From Trogon surrucura (Eukaryota > Chordata > Aves > Trogoniformes > Trogonidae), in NCBI GenBank assembly GCA_020746105.1, contig CM036617.1, positions 164,928,912 to 164,992,911 of the forward strand: a stretch of 64,000 nt of DNA, in the 5' to 3' direction. The position numbers and the translations under genes are program-made. The notes under the pieces are model-generated. The model saw only the letters and a list, made by a program, of their open reading frames with translations, had not been told where the DNA came from and ran no database searches. Positions 1-14,600 of the stretch are shown in pieces (the stretch's first letter is position 1; each line of letters opens with the position of its first letter).

Positions 1-3000
1 GCAAACACGGGGAGGCCTCGGGGTCCCTCCGTGGGGACTTGTGATAAGGCACCAGGCAAAGCCAAGAGAGGGCTAGAGCAGATTACAGGAGAAAGGGCAA
101 ATGAGGGAACCGGTTTGGGTTCCTTTCCGGATATATTTTTTCTTCCAGGCTGGTCACCTTAGGAAGGAGAAAAGGAATGGGAAGGGATCAGGATGAAGTA
201 GCAAAGGATGCTGCAGTCAAGACCAGTGCATAGCTGAGCCCTGGTGCGTGTGGGGTCAAGGCGCATGTGGCACGCCAGTTTAGAAAGGAGCAGAGAGGTA
301 TTTATCCCTTCAGATAAACCATATAGCACTGAGTGCCCTCGGGCAAGATCCGAGTTCACTGAGAAATACGTGGGCAGAATCAGAGTGGTGAGAAACACCC
401 GTTTTCCTCCAAAGGCCCAACAGGGATGTCTAACACATAGGTGAGTGGCTCCACCACCGCCCCCTCCAGCTCCTGCTGGCGCGGCTTTGCCCTGGGCGGT
501 TTCCCGTGAAAATCTGTGGGGGACTCAACTGCTGGGCTGTCTGCAGAAGCTCGTGTTTCCCTGCCCTCCTGTCGTTCTGTCGAGACCTTTTCTCCAGCCC
601 TGCCAGGGAAGCGGTGTTCGGTGGCGTGGAGGGAGAGACAGCAGAGTTGTGTGAGGTTTGGTGCCTTGTCCTTGAGGCTGACTGAGGCAGGGGCTGGCAG
701 TCCCTCAATTGTGTCCCCTGCCCCGCGAGCAGCAGGGACTTCAGGTGTCTGACCCGAGCCTGGCCTTGTCCAGGACTGCTCTGAAATGCTGGTGGATCCT
801 ATCCTTTCCTCCAAGTTCACATGTGGCTACTTCAATAGGATAGTGTGATCCTGGTATGGACTAAAATGGAGTTGGAGAGGTTTTATCCTATTCTGTGTTC
901 CCTAACCTGGCATAGGTTTCGATAGCTGTATAAACAAGTCTTTCTTGCTTATTCCCCCATCCCATTTATCTATGGTATTTGCTCACTTATACCGAGAAAC
1001 AGTTCCAATGGGAAATATTCCAGCCTGTGGATGCTCCAGATAAAAGTTTTAAGAATTGCTAAACACACTTACATAAAGCAGATCGCGCAAAACAAACTGA
1101 TCCTTTGGCATAATTACCTGTTTATGAAGTAGGAAAAAATAAAGTGTGTAGGAGCGGGTGGATCACACTAAGCTGGGTCTGTACAGACACTGGAAAAAAG
1201 ATGAGGAAAATAGATTTTCTGTACATGCTAAGTAAGTCACGGCTTAGGAGTCCAGGTCAAAGAAACAGGCTGAACATTGTGTACAGAGGAGGGACGCTCC
1301 TGAGAGAATTTGGTTATTTAATACTGCCCTTAGGGAGTGATGGGAAGATGCAGGTTGTAACAACAGTGGAAAAACCTCTTCTCCCCTGCTCCTTTAAAAT
1401 GGGGGAGTGGATGGAAGAGGACAGAACCAGAGCGATCTGGAGAAACAAGAGCAGGGGCCTTTTTGCAGCGTAGTGAAATTCAAAACCACTAAAAACATGA
1501 AGTCCTAGGCAGAAAGAGAGGAAAACAGTGCAGCTATGTGCTACAAGACTGCTGGAGAGGAGCTGGCAAATTAAGATCCAAGTATGCAGAATAAGTCTCC
1601 CGTAAAGGCAGTTAATCTTATTTTTTGAGAGCTATCCCCAATGAGGCAAGGGTAAAAATAAGAAGCCTTGTCTGTGGAATGGGAGCAGAGGAGACGCTCC
1701 GCACGTCCCTGAACTGCGGGCGCTGACTGCGGGTTGTTTAGAGGTACTCAGGCTGTGGCTGGTGAGACAGGCTGAGAGAAGGTCCCGGTGTTTGTGGGCA
1801 GGCAGAGATGTGAGCGGGCAGCCGAGCCGACACGGCGTGCTGAGGATTCATTTGGCAGGGCCAAGGGGGATGTGAAGACTTTGCATGGTCTTGAGGAGGA
1901 TGGAAAGAAGCCATGTGCGCCTCGCTGCATGCCAGGGGCATGGAGAAAACCCAGCAAGACTAAAAGGGCCTTTATAGACTCCCTGCTGCTTTGAGGACCT
2001 CCAGAAAGAGCTGACCAGAAGAGGAGGCCATGTCAGGGATGGTTTCAGTTTGGAACTGGGGCTTGGGTTGCTCTGCAGTCAAAGCAGTGCTTCCATCCTG
2101 AGCCGCCCTCAAAAGTCTTCTCTTGGCTTGCACTCTTGCTCCTCCCCAAACCACTGTTATCACCTCACCAGGTGGACGTGTCTGGGTGGGAGACAGGAGA
2201 TGCCTCATTGTTCCTCCCATTCTCAATTCTTCTGTCCCTCCTTGCTTCTTCTCCTCTGAGAAACGTCTCCAGCAGCCCTGTGGGGAGCACCCACCAGCAC
2301 AGTGCTGGTGGAGGAGGCTCAGTGGGTGTTGGAGACATACCCTTGCTGGCAGCTGTCTGTACCTTCTTCCTGCCCCCACCCCAGATCTCACAGACTCAGA
2401 ACAAGCAGGGGGCCCTCGGCAGTACTGGGAAAGGGCAGTTTCCAAAAATTTCTTGGTAGGGTTTTGTCGACCCTGGCCTGGGGTGGAAATAAGCCATCAG
2501 AGGGAGACCTGGAAATTCCTGTGAGCCTGCAGCCACAGGGGTCTTTTGATGTCATCTCAAACAGAGGTCCTCACTGTCTCTGCCACTGAAGGATCACTGG
2601 AGACTTTTTTATTTTAAGATCTCCATTAGCACACCCATTTATAACAAAAATCTTTAAATAGCGGAAAGATAGCCAGGCAGTGTCACAGCTGGCAGTGAGT
2701 ACTCAGCTCCGGTACATGATCTGTGGGCAAGTCATGCAGGATTTTCTTCAGCAGCCAAGGCATGAGCTGAAGCTAACAGGGGCAGATTTGTCCCCATTTA
2801 CCTTTTACTTCACTTTTGGCACACCTGGACTTTCCAAAAGAGAAGAGGCACGAGGTGAGCAAGCGCCACTTGGTGCTGCCAATGCTTCCTGAACCATGCA
2901 AGGGACATGCAGCATCCTCAGCCGGAGTCTCTGCTCTGGGGTGGTGCCCTGCTCTCCTCTCTCCCGTTTTTATTTCCCACCGCATTAAGGTTTTGAGAGC

Positions 3001-5579
3001 ATTAGGGGATAGCAGAAGGGTTTGTGACACTGAAAAAAATGCTGCAATAGGCCTCCTATCATTGCAGGGCAGAGATAGCCATAGCTGAAGGACAAAGCTA
3101 CCTAAGATATATTTTTTTTTAATTTGGTAGCTAATAGATGGTCATATCTTTATATACCTTTATATATAATAGTCTGATTTTTCCTTCCTTAGAAATTCTG
3201 AGGAAAGTCTTTAGAGTAATCCTGTATAGCTCATTACTCAAGCAACTCACCTTTCTCTGGTTAAGAACATCACTGGCATCCTAAAACATCAGTGCCGTTA
3301 ACATCGATAGTAAATAAACCAGCAGGGATAAGTTAGGTATTTTAAATCTTATAGCTCTCTCTGTAAGCATAGGACTGCTATTTGGAGTATTCTGGCTAAA
3401 ATTCAGCACAAGTACTTATATTCTGCCAACTCCAATCCCCTCCTGGGAGTTTCAAATGGATACGATATTTATCTTCACTTCCCGTCTTAACTATTGTGTG
3501 TTGTCGCTGTAGGTTGCTAAACAACTGCTGTCTCATCGGTGGCTGTATTTTCCTGGCGAATAAAGCGAACCCCATGTGCATATGAACCATAAAGCTATTT
3601 GGAGTCCTTGCATAAGAACCTCAAGATACATGTAAGCTGTTAATATTTATTATGTGGAGCCGAGAACATCACTGAAGATGGGGGGATTAGAGTAACTGAG
3701 TTCAGGCTGTTGAACAGCCAGACAGAATGGAAGAGAAAACAGATGCCCTGGAGGAATAAGAGCAAAAAGCATGAGGAATTTTCTGCATGCAGGATTAGAC
3801 TCCAGCAGAGCATGGAAAGAAAAAGCCTGGGAATGCTTCGGAGAGCCAGGGTGGATAGGTCAGATTCAGCATTACGGCTTCTTGCTTGGAGGTGAAGCTT
3901 CCTCTCTGCTTCCCCCAAACAAGCAGCAGCTTAACCACGGGCTTCCCAGGCTGCAAACAGCAAGAGCCCTGTGAGAAGGGACCTGGTCCCAGTAGAAGGC
4001 AGGTTCCAAGGCAGGTTGAGAGAGGACTCGATCTTTTGGGCTGCGCCGTGTTTGGGCCTGGCCCTTTCTCTGCCAGGTGTTTCGAGAGTCTCCAAACCTG
4101 TTTTGTCTTTTTGCCTCATGTCTCAAGAACAGCATAACCTAGAAACTCCGCATTTCTTCTGCTGTTTTTTCCTGAGCTGGGCAAAGAGCTTTCCTCTGCC
4201 TTACAAAAAAACAAGTAATAGAGGGGAGTAACACCAGCCACCTTCTGTGGAGCAAGGTCCTCAGCCAGCCAGCTGCTTTGATGTCCAAAGGACTTGTCGC
4301 GGGGAAAGGCAAGGCTGGGAGAGCCAACCCTACATGTCTCCATTCAGGACCTACAGAAACATTTCTGCACAGAGCCCTTTTGGTTAGTGTGGTACTAAGG
4401 CAGCCAACAGCCACCAAAAAATCTCAGGAAGCTGCTGTGGTTTGTTTCCAAAAGCAGCCACAAGCCCAGTCATCCAAAGCTGAGGATCCTAGAGGTAGTT
4501 GGGCATTTCCGAACATGCAGCTCAGAGCTCCCAATGCAAGCGAAATCAGGCAAAAGCAGCTGCCTCTGACCTCTGACCTTACTTTGGAAAATTCAGGACT
4601 CCTTTCAAATTACGGGGATCAAAGCCGAGCTGTTAGTGGTTTCATGCATCAGCAATTTGGAAAGTCCCTTGCTCCAGCCAACAGCGACTGGCAGCCAAAG
4701 ACGAAACAGGTAGCCGCTCTTGTTTGTCTGTGTGCTCTGGGCTCCTCCTGCCCTCGTTGGTGCTTGAGCTGCTCAACCCCTCATCTGACTGCAGACCTGC
4801 TCAGTGAATTGGCCAAAAAAACTCCTTCATCCATCACCTCCGAGGCAGCTGGGCAGAGTCCCCCTCCCACGGCCAGAAAGAGGGTGATTTCACATCGCCG
4901 TCATGAAAATGGGGGCTCTACGAGGGAGAGGGAGAGCCCCAGAGCCTTGTCTCAATCAAGCCTCCACCCCAGACCCCCTGTGCAATCCCTGTGCAAGGGA
5001 CACCATCTGCTCACTTCAGGAAAGGGAAGCCTCTGTGCTTAGTTTTAGGCAAAGCAGAGCAAATCGGCCACGTCACCCAGTTTAGCCTTGATTAAAGGTT
5101 TGCTGTGGGTGCCCACCACAGCACGAGTATAGGGGCGGAAATGAAAACTCATCTCTGAACTGTCTCGTCGGGCACTGCCCATCATTTTGGTGTGGAAGCT
5201 GGCCTCAGCTGGCCCTCCTGCGACCCACAACATTTTTTACCTGCAGCCACATGCTGTCTGAAAAGGAAAGAGGCTCTTCCCTCTGAATCAAGAAATATGC
5301 AGAGAAGCAGCTTCAGAGCTCTGAACACTTACAGCTCTTAAATGTAAATGAGAGTCAGGCACTAAGGCAAAATAGCTTTTGGATATGAATTCTTCATTCA
5401 GGTAGTTCAATAATTTACTGAACTCCTCCCCCACCCCAAATCCCAACATATTCTGGAGCCAACTCTGCTTTTCCTCATCGCTCCTGTCATTAACTCTTCC
5501 AGGAGTTCTCAGCTGCTGTGGTGAGAAACATCCAAACTAGCTCCACAAGGGACTTCTTGCAGATCTGAAGCCTTGAAAC

Positions 5580-5610
<31 letters not shown>

Positions 5611-8600
5611 GCTGGATGGGAAATGGTAGAGGTGAGGAGACAAAACCAACATGCAGTCAATAAAAGCTTTCAGAGATAAGAGCAACAAAACACAGAATGG
5701 CTTACTGCATTCTAAAGGTGTGATGGGAATGAAAAGAGCTTTTGCAAATGTCTGGAGGGGGAAAGAAATTAGAGGAGAAGTGTATCCATTAGTAAATGAG
5801 TGTGTGAGTGTATTATTCATGGATGCAAAAGTGGGATGTTTTTATTTCTATCTGCCTTTAGTGGCAAATTTAAAAATTTCAGATGGCAAGGAAGTAATTA
5901 AGACCTAATAAAGCAGCTTGTGTCTGCTGCTGCAAGTGAGGAACATGGCAGCATCCCTCCTAAGCTCCACAGGGCTGTTCACCTGGATGAAGTTACTCCG
6001 TGTTTGCAGAGCAGCAGCTTGAATCAGCATGAAAAAAAATCGAACAGATACAGCACCTTGACAGAACTAAGGTACAATATTCAATGATTTAGCTGAGATG
6101 CATGTCAGCTGGTGCCTTTCATGGTGAGTCTTCATTTTCAGTAAGCCTCCAAGGTCCTGCAACCGTTTGGCACCAATGGACCCTCACTGTCATCTCCTTG
6201 ACCACCGGCAGTGCCCTTTGGAGGGGTGCAAGAGGACTATGCAGAGCCTGGAAGCAAGGTGGGCGGCCGAACGTGCCTGCGATTTGCAGCTGCCATTGCC
6301 AATCCCACCACAAAGCGGCTGTTAATTGTTATGCTTGGCACCTCCAGACAGCCTGGCTACATCTGGTGGGCCGCTTGCCAAACCGTGTGAGCAAATGCAT
6401 AGGGCTGGGGAGACACGTTGTCGTGCTAATAGTCTTACCCAGAGCTTTAAAGTAGGCTGGGGACCTGTGGACCTCCAAGCCAGAAACATTTAACTTTCCT
6501 CTAATTAGACCAATTTTTCAAACCGAGGCATTGGAGTGGGGTTGCAATTCCTGAAGGAAGGGATGCCTCCACAGGCTGTTTGCCAAACCCACTGTGGGAG
6601 AGGGAGGGATGTGATTGAGCAGGAACCCCCAATGCAGGGGAGATGGGATCCTCTCCCACACCCCACAGCAGGACACGTCCTGGTTTTGTGGTTCTCAGGG
6701 CAACCAATACCCCGGGACACAAACCAAGATATAGGACAGGGGAGAGATGTGAATTCCAAGTGTTAGGTAGGCTCCCCATCCACTGGGGAAGCCAACTTTG
6801 TGCCAGTAGCAGAGAAATGAGGGTAGTTCCCAGAAAAAGAGCAGCCACAGCTAGAGGAGATCAAGGGATGAGAGAATATGTTGTGGCAAACTTCATTTGA
6901 GAGATGGCTGATGTTTATTGAACCACAGGAGCGTGGCAGCTTCAATAGGAATTTTCGGCGGAGAATATAAGTATTTCTGTATTTCTGCAAAAAAAAAAAA
7001 AAGTATGAAAATTGATGTGGCTATAAATACAGCCAAGCAAAAGTACGCTGCCTCAAGGACCTGGACTGCAGTGATAAATGACTGCTGACTGCTATTTAGG
7101 GCACGGAGGCCCAAGGAAGTGCCAGTGAACTAAATATCTAGTCAAGTCTTGGCGTCTTCACTAATGAGTTCAAGGGAGGGTGGCAAAGAGAGCTGCTCCA
7201 GGCTCCCTACTTATCTGGGGCTGGTGAAGTCTCCATGCTGGAAAACAGCTCTGAGAGGCTCGAGCTGCAGCAGTGTCACTGCAGAAACTCCCCCAGGCAG
7301 CAACACTGGGGTCGTGATGGCCTCATTAGAAGGCATGTTTGCTAAACCACATTAAGCAGATCATCTAGGGTAGGGACGTGGGCAGGAGGCAGCACAAAAA
7401 GGCTGTAGATTTAGTGGTGATAGCTCACCGAAATATGAGGAAAATATAACAGGCACTGAAACCAAAAGGATTTGGTGGGATGCACCGCGTCGGACAGCCT
7501 CCGGTGAGAAAGCCCCATGGAGCCGGACTGTCCAAGCAGCCTAATCTGCTGATTGCCCCGTGCTCATTTCAGTCCCTCCATTTATTTCTGCTAGCACGAT
7601 CGAAAAACTAAGTCATGGAAGCGTTTTCAAATCGGAATGATTCCCTGGCCAAAACCCAACAAAATTCTGACTTTTTATTCCCGTGTGGTATGTAAACACA
7701 TTTTGAAGGGTTATAGCGGCAGAAGGGAAGGAATCTCTGCTCCAAGCCAGCTCCTGCTACCCAGGAGCAGCGGCTACGCTCCTCTAGCACTGTTTCTTCT
7801 GTGGGAAGGTGCTACTCCTGGTCTGTGGGGGAAAGGGGAGGGAAGCGGCTCCAAAATTTGGTGTTTGAACTCATCTTGGACAGCTGACATTGCAACTTTA
7901 CTGCCAGTGGGCTGAACTCCGCAGCATCCCCATCTTCCCGCTTGCCCCCAGGCTGCCCTTTGGCTTTTTTTGAGGAATCAGGTCGAGGTGGTGAGCTGGA
8001 TTAAAAAATAACCCAGGGGAAAAAAAAGAAGCGGAGAAAAAAAAGAATTAAAAAAGGGGTTATTTCAGCCAGATCAGGTCCTCAGATGGGGTCGGAAAAT
8101 GGACTCACATGCAGCTGATCTGCTTGTGGTACTTGGTTTTGGAGCCATTCCCACTGTGGGGGCTGTGCTGTGGACGGCAGGCTGGAGAGGTGCAAGGGGG
8201 CCTGGGAAACATGAGCAAGGTGCAGCAAACTTCGCTCAGCCTTGCCAAGCTGGTACCTCGCAAGGACCGCTCACAGGAGGAAGCAGACAGAGATGCACAT
8301 CTCTGAGGACTGGCGAAACTAGAGAGGAGCCAGCGTGGGAGATGGCAGGGTGATGGTGTGGGAAAAACTGGTTTTTGCTACCCTGAGGGTAGGAAAGGGC
8401 TGAAGAGAGGAAGGTAGAGTGGGGTGGTGCAGGCACAGAAAGCAGAGGAGGGCCTGAGTGACTGCCTGTGCTTCTTGCCCTGGGCCTGGCCACTTCTGGT
8501 GGTGGCCAAGGTGCCCAGAGCTTCCTGCCATCAAACGACTCTGAGAGCTGGCACTTGCCTGGCAGCTGAGGAGAGCTGCGGTGTGCTACCACAGGCTTGG

Positions 8601-11600
8601 CAGGTCGATAACTGTAGAATGGATTCAGTCCTCTTCTAACATCTGAGATCTGAGGAAAGATGTGCAGACCACCCCATCAGTGTCATGCCTGTTTCTGCAG
8701 AGCTCAGGACAGGTCTCCTGAACTCAGCTCCTGTGCACCGGCCCTGTGTGTTCACAGAGATGTACAGCAACATCTTGCTCTTCCCTGGCTCCCTTATTTT
8801 CCTCTCGAATCCCTAAATACCTCTAGTTTATCACTCCAGCAGCAGTGGCATTCCCATGAGGGAGCAAGTGCCATCGTTCGCTAACCAAGGCGTGTCAAAG
8901 AGACGCTTTGCTCCAGCTACGCTGAGCGTGCGGGCTGGCTGGAAATGAGAGAGACCAGGGGAGATCGACCCCGTGGGGAGCGTATCCTCCCCACGGCATT
9001 GACCTACCGCTCCTGGGAAGGATCGGCAATGGGGATGGAGTCAATTCTCTATTATCTGCAGCACAAGGAAGGCAGCCGGGGCTTGTGGGGAGCTGGCAGA
9101 AAGATGAAGGAGCTAAAAGGATGCAGCAGAGTTCACATTACATTTATTAAACATGTCTAAAGCATACGGCCAAACCATTTATTTGTGTTCTGGCTGATGT
9201 GTGAAATTTTGACCACGGTGACTGCTGCTAGAGAGAGACCAGATGCCCTTCGAAAGACTGCCAGTGCAAACCTTCTGCTTGCCACATTCCTCCTACACGC
9301 GTGCAAAAGGCCACTACAACCCTACAAGAGCAGCACTGCTATACACAAAAGCGTGGTGGAGAAGTACAAGAATGCAAGCGCCAGCAAAAGGAAACTGTGC
9401 TTGGAGAATTGGTCTCAGGTATTTCATGTCCTGCCCTGAAACATCATTGCTTATTCCCAAATACCTGCAAAACCCCATACCTGGCCACTGCATTAAGCAG
9501 ATACTTAAAGGCAGCAGAGGATGATCTATATAAGGGGACACGTGGGTGGAACGAGGTAGCCATAAAACCACCAATGCCATCAAAAACAACAACATGAATC
9601 CTGCTAATTTAACAAAGTCCTTATATTTATTCCCTGATCCATAAGGCCTTGATTAGAGATTGGCTAGGAAGACATTTGGTTTAGATTATATGCAGGGGAA
9701 ATCTCGTGCCTCTGAGAAGGCTCTGCTGTGTATCACTCCCAGGTGTTCAAACATCATGAATCAGATCCCTTAATATTCTTGTGTTTGGCTTGAAATAAAA
9801 AGAAAATAGTATCAGTTCCTTTCCACTTGTGTTCTGCTCTTCCAGCCTCTGAGGTGCCTTGGGTAGCTTCTCCAGGCAGTTCTTTGCAAACTCTATGGCC
9901 CAAAGCACCCAGAAAAGCAAAAAGGGGCAGAGCAGGGTGGGATGCAGCCGGTGGACATCACCTCCTCGCCATACTCCCTAGCTTGGCCATTTCTCCCATC
10001 CCACTGACGCTAAAATGCGACTTCACTAGGCCTGAGCTTGTTCTGTCCTTTAAGGCATCTGTGGTATTTTGGACACATTCATGTTCCTCCCACTCCAGTG
10101 ACCTATCTAAAGGGCTGGACAAGGGACTGCAGCCCCAACCGGCAGTAGCTCCCATGGTGAGCACTTCCCCGCAGTACCAGCACATCTGCTCAGCCCTGCC
10201 TACGAGCAACAGGCTTCATGTGAGCGATCCAGCAGCCTGGGGAGACCCAAACGAAAACTGAACCACAGGAACGTCCCTCTGCACCCTCACCAGTCATAAA
10301 CGGGGAAGCAGGGGGCCAGGGAAGACCTTTTTAGAGTCCGCTGATCCCTCTTAAATCTGGAGGAAAGCTCTGCTGACATCTAAAACTTGCCTCCTTTCAC
10401 CTGTGAGGATCATTCACCACAGGAAAAACAAGTTTAAATAAGCAAAAAGAAAAATAAGAGAGGACTCAAAAGGGAAATAGTTCTGTAAATTGAGACTCAA
10501 AGAATCCCGGTGGTATTTGATGCTTCAATGGCTGAATGAGATGCCATTCTGCAAGGCAAAGCATTCAGACCCATTTATTTATTTAAATTGGCATCGAGAT
10601 GCTGCTCAAATTTGCTGCCTGCAGCTACCCATCAGCCAGGATCCAGCAGGCTGACAAGGGCACTGCAGGCACGGGAGGATGCGGAGCCCTCCTTGCTCAG
10701 CACCTTCCTCGGGAAGGTTTTCTTCCACACAGTGGGCACGGCAGTGAGGATAGGTGAAGCAGGGGACCACACACCCCTCAGCACCCCAGAAATGCATCGC
10801 CTTCTACTCCAGCCCTGATTTGCCAAGCCGGATGCCATCGCATGGGTGGCGCTAGGGACCATCCTTTACTCCGCCGGGGCTGTGACATTACTGATGTCAC
10901 GTCGGATGGTGTTAAAACAGCCCAGCATCAAGGAGAGCAATAATTCACTGAGTGGTTTGGCCCTCGGCCGACAGTGCGTAAACAAACACCAGGGAAATCC
11001 AGCTCCGGGGCACCTGTGAGATGGGGCAGCTTGTGGCAAGTTGCCCCAAATGAATTTGGGAGGGGTAGTTAGCAAAAGGCAGGAGCAGCCTGTCAAACCA
11101 GTCCCTCCTAAAGGTTTTACAGTGTCGGTAACACCTGTACGTGCCCAGACAAGTAGTCAGCAGTCTCCGGGATGGGATGTAGACCCCATGCAGCAATGTG
11201 GAGCTGGGGCTGTCAGCCCAAATACATTGCTACCTCCCTACAGGGAGCACACGTAACTTGGATAACTGCCCTTTCCACCCTGTGGAAGGGATGAAGCTGT
11301 TTTGGCCCTGGCTTGAGACAGCAGCTGAGGTAAGGAGAATCCTCATCCTCCAGGAGCAAGACCCCTTGCCGGGCAGGAGGGCTTCCAGCATGAATTCGCA
11401 GATGGAAAAGGTGCTGGTTTGGAAGGGTGGGTTCTCAAGGATTCCCCTCGGAGGTACCCACCAGCCCCTCTCCTTCTCCGTGACCCAAACACTGCAGCTG
11501 GTGAGGACAAACGGCTGTTGGGGCAGGAAGCGGCAGGAAATAGGAATTAATTTCATGAGGTTCGATGAGTCCACATAGGACCAGACCACCTCATTTTTGG

Positions 11601-14600
11601 CTGCCAGCTTCTTCCTGATTTCTTGCAGCTCAGGATTTGTAGAACAGTCCGTGAGTTACTGCAGCTTGTCAGGACTGACCTGCAAAAAAATCAGGCAGTT
11701 AGGAAAGCAAGGAGAATTCTGTTTGCTGTCCCTAGCAGGCCCTGAGTTCAGCTGCATTCAGAGGAGAGGTTTGTTGGTTCAAGGTGGCAATAAAGGTGAG
11801 CTAAACCCAATCCAGGCTTTGTTTAGCCATGTTACTCTCCTCTCTCTAGAGCTCTGCTGACATTGTACGTTGTTTTCCAGACTAGTGCCAGACATTTTCT
11901 GTGGACACATTCCCAATGGCTTTCCAGGCGAAGAGCTGTGATAAAAACCTACCCTGTTATGTTGTAGGGCACTTTCTCTTCACCCTTGTGTAATTCAGGA
12001 ATGGGATTTATTTGTGATATTTACAGCTGCAAAGGAACGACACCTGGATAGAACATCTCACCAAACAAAAAGGAAACCCCCACAATTAAAATGCAGCTAA
12101 AGAAAACATGTGAAACCCGAGATATGGAACAAATCCCAGCTTGAATCATCTGGCTCCAAGACCTGCGTGGAGCCCATTGAGCTTGAGCTAATATCTATTC
12201 ACAACATGCAAGAAGCAAAGACAAATAGGAATGGCCTGGAGCTAAAGTTACACGGTGCTGCATCCGGAGACAATACCAGCCCCCTCTTCTCCTCCACCGC
12301 ACCGTCAGGGCACCAGCCCCGCTCCCTGTGTCCACACCTCTGTGGTGCTGTCCCCGAGCCCACCTTGAACCTCAAAGCCCTTCTCCAAGGAGGGCAGCAA
12401 CACCACCAATGGGAGCTCGCAGCCCTCTGCCAATTCGGGAGCTTTTTGTTGACTGGATCTCTGGCTTGCAAAGTGCTCTGCTGCACTCCTGGTCCTGTGG
12501 AAGCCCAGTGGAGCCAGTGAATGTCCCACTGGGAGGGTTGGTGGTTGCACAGAGCAATTTCTGCTGTCTCAAGCCCGAGCTCATTCCCACCAAAGAGCTG
12601 ACTGGGGACCCTGCACCTCCTGAGCATGTGTCTCTCCCGTTGGAACCGGCTGGAAGGGTGACATGCAGCAGCCTCTTAGGTGTTGCTCTCACAGAGGTGC
12701 CTGTAAGCACACCTCTTAATTCTGGCACCGCATCTACAGGGAGGCTGAAGATAGAGCAAGCCCCGTGTAGCACTTTGGAACACACACGCCTACTGAAGCC
12801 TCCTTTGCAACCCTAACTACCCCGCAGGACTCGTTCTGTTGGCAGCTGCACCCTGACAAAAAGCCACCACTTCCTTCCTCTCCCTGGGCTGGGCTGGTGC
12901 TACTCCCAGTTGGCCACCCCACGTGAAGTCCTGCCTGCTCTGGCACCGGCAACACGAGCTGGGCGAGCAAAGGCTGGCTGGTGAAACAGCTGTGGTTAAC
13001 CCGAGTCACTTGGGCAAAATGGGTTATGGAGAGGCCAAGCCAGTAATTTTGAAAGTGGCTGGGAGGAGGCTGAGGCTGCTGGCAGGGAGGCTGGTGGTGA
13101 CAGCTAGTTGGGCTTGGTTTACCTTTTAACCCTGTTGAGCTGCAGGCAGCTCAGATATGATCAGATCTTTAGGTGTCATTTACTTTCCAGGTCTCGTTTT
13201 GCTTTCAGACTGTTTTCTGAATTTTTCGAGGCTAATGGGAATCCATCCTGGCTTGGAAGAGGAGTAAACCTCCCACCGAAGGCTCTGATCCTGCTCAGAG
13301 CTCCCCAGTGAGCTGGAGCCCCAGCTGCAGGCACAGACTATGGTTCTCTGCAAAAGCAAGCCAGGCCGGGCAGAGTGAGAAGCTTGCTGCAGCGTAACCA
13401 CATTAGCCTTGCAATAAGCTGTCACCCTGAGCAAGGGTTTACAGTTTAGTTAGATTAATGAGGCTGGGCGAGCTGGTCCAGTTCACGCCCCAGCCGTGTG
13501 CTTCAGTCACTGCAGCCAGGGTGAGCATCACAGTTAAGCCAAGAGAGCCAAATTTTGCCAAATAACTGGCTGTGGGGTCAGGGCAGCCTGCCTGTACATA
13601 TCACCCCTCCTGAGATGGTCTGAACGGTTCTCTCTGGGATGCTTTGGTAAGCCTCTGTACCTCATGGGTACTTCAGAAAAAAAAAATAAGATGAGAGGCC
13701 AACAGGACAGGCACATGAGGAAAGAGCAAACAGCACATGTGTTGTGGTTGCCAGTTGCCACACACAGAGGACAGGTCTCTCCTTGAGGTACCCTTTGAAG
13801 GGATAAGCAGCTGCTGTCCTTCCTGGGTGTCCCTCTGCTCCACAACCCCATCTTCTCCTGGGGTGGAGGAGCTATGAGTGAGTCAGTACAACCCATGTGC
13901 AAGCAGGGATGAGGTAAGCATCTCACCAGCACGGTGGGGGACAGGCTAAGGTCTCCCTCCTTGTCTTGACCACTGCCCCAGCCCAGCCGTGGGGCACGAG
14001 GCTGTCCTGGCTGCTCACTACTTGCAAGGGATGTTTTTCGCGTGCTGCAAGTACTTGTGGTACCTGCCTCCAGCTCCCCTCTGCCAGCAGTGAGGAAGCC
14101 GTACCTTCGAGACAGCTCTGACCAACATCGATAACTGCTCTCTGCAATGTTATCAAAGGGCTTATCAACGCATGCAGCTGGCGCTGGTTTCAACGAAATT
14201 GGTTTCAAGCCTGTTTTCTTTACAATTCCCTGGCTGGACATGCTTGTATCAGTCACAGGGGCCAAGGAAATCGATCCAGCCCAGTCGAAGCGCATGCACT
14301 CAGCAGCATTTTAACTCATTCAACTACAAATCTCACCGTGCCTTTGCCTGTGTCAGAAGTTGGATGAGTGAAGGCAGGGGCCACAGTACCTCTCCTTGCA
14401 CAGGGCTGTGCTCATGGTGGGCTACAGAGCTCCTGGCTCTACCCTCAACCCTTCCCCAAATCCACTCACCCTGTGTCTGCATGGCTGGGTGGATTAAAGT
14501 CCAGCCTGTGGCTTTTCGATAAATGTAATCCCAACGAGACAAGAAAAGATGCTGAAAAAGACACTGAAACGAGGGAGCTTTGGATCAGCATCAAGGGCTA

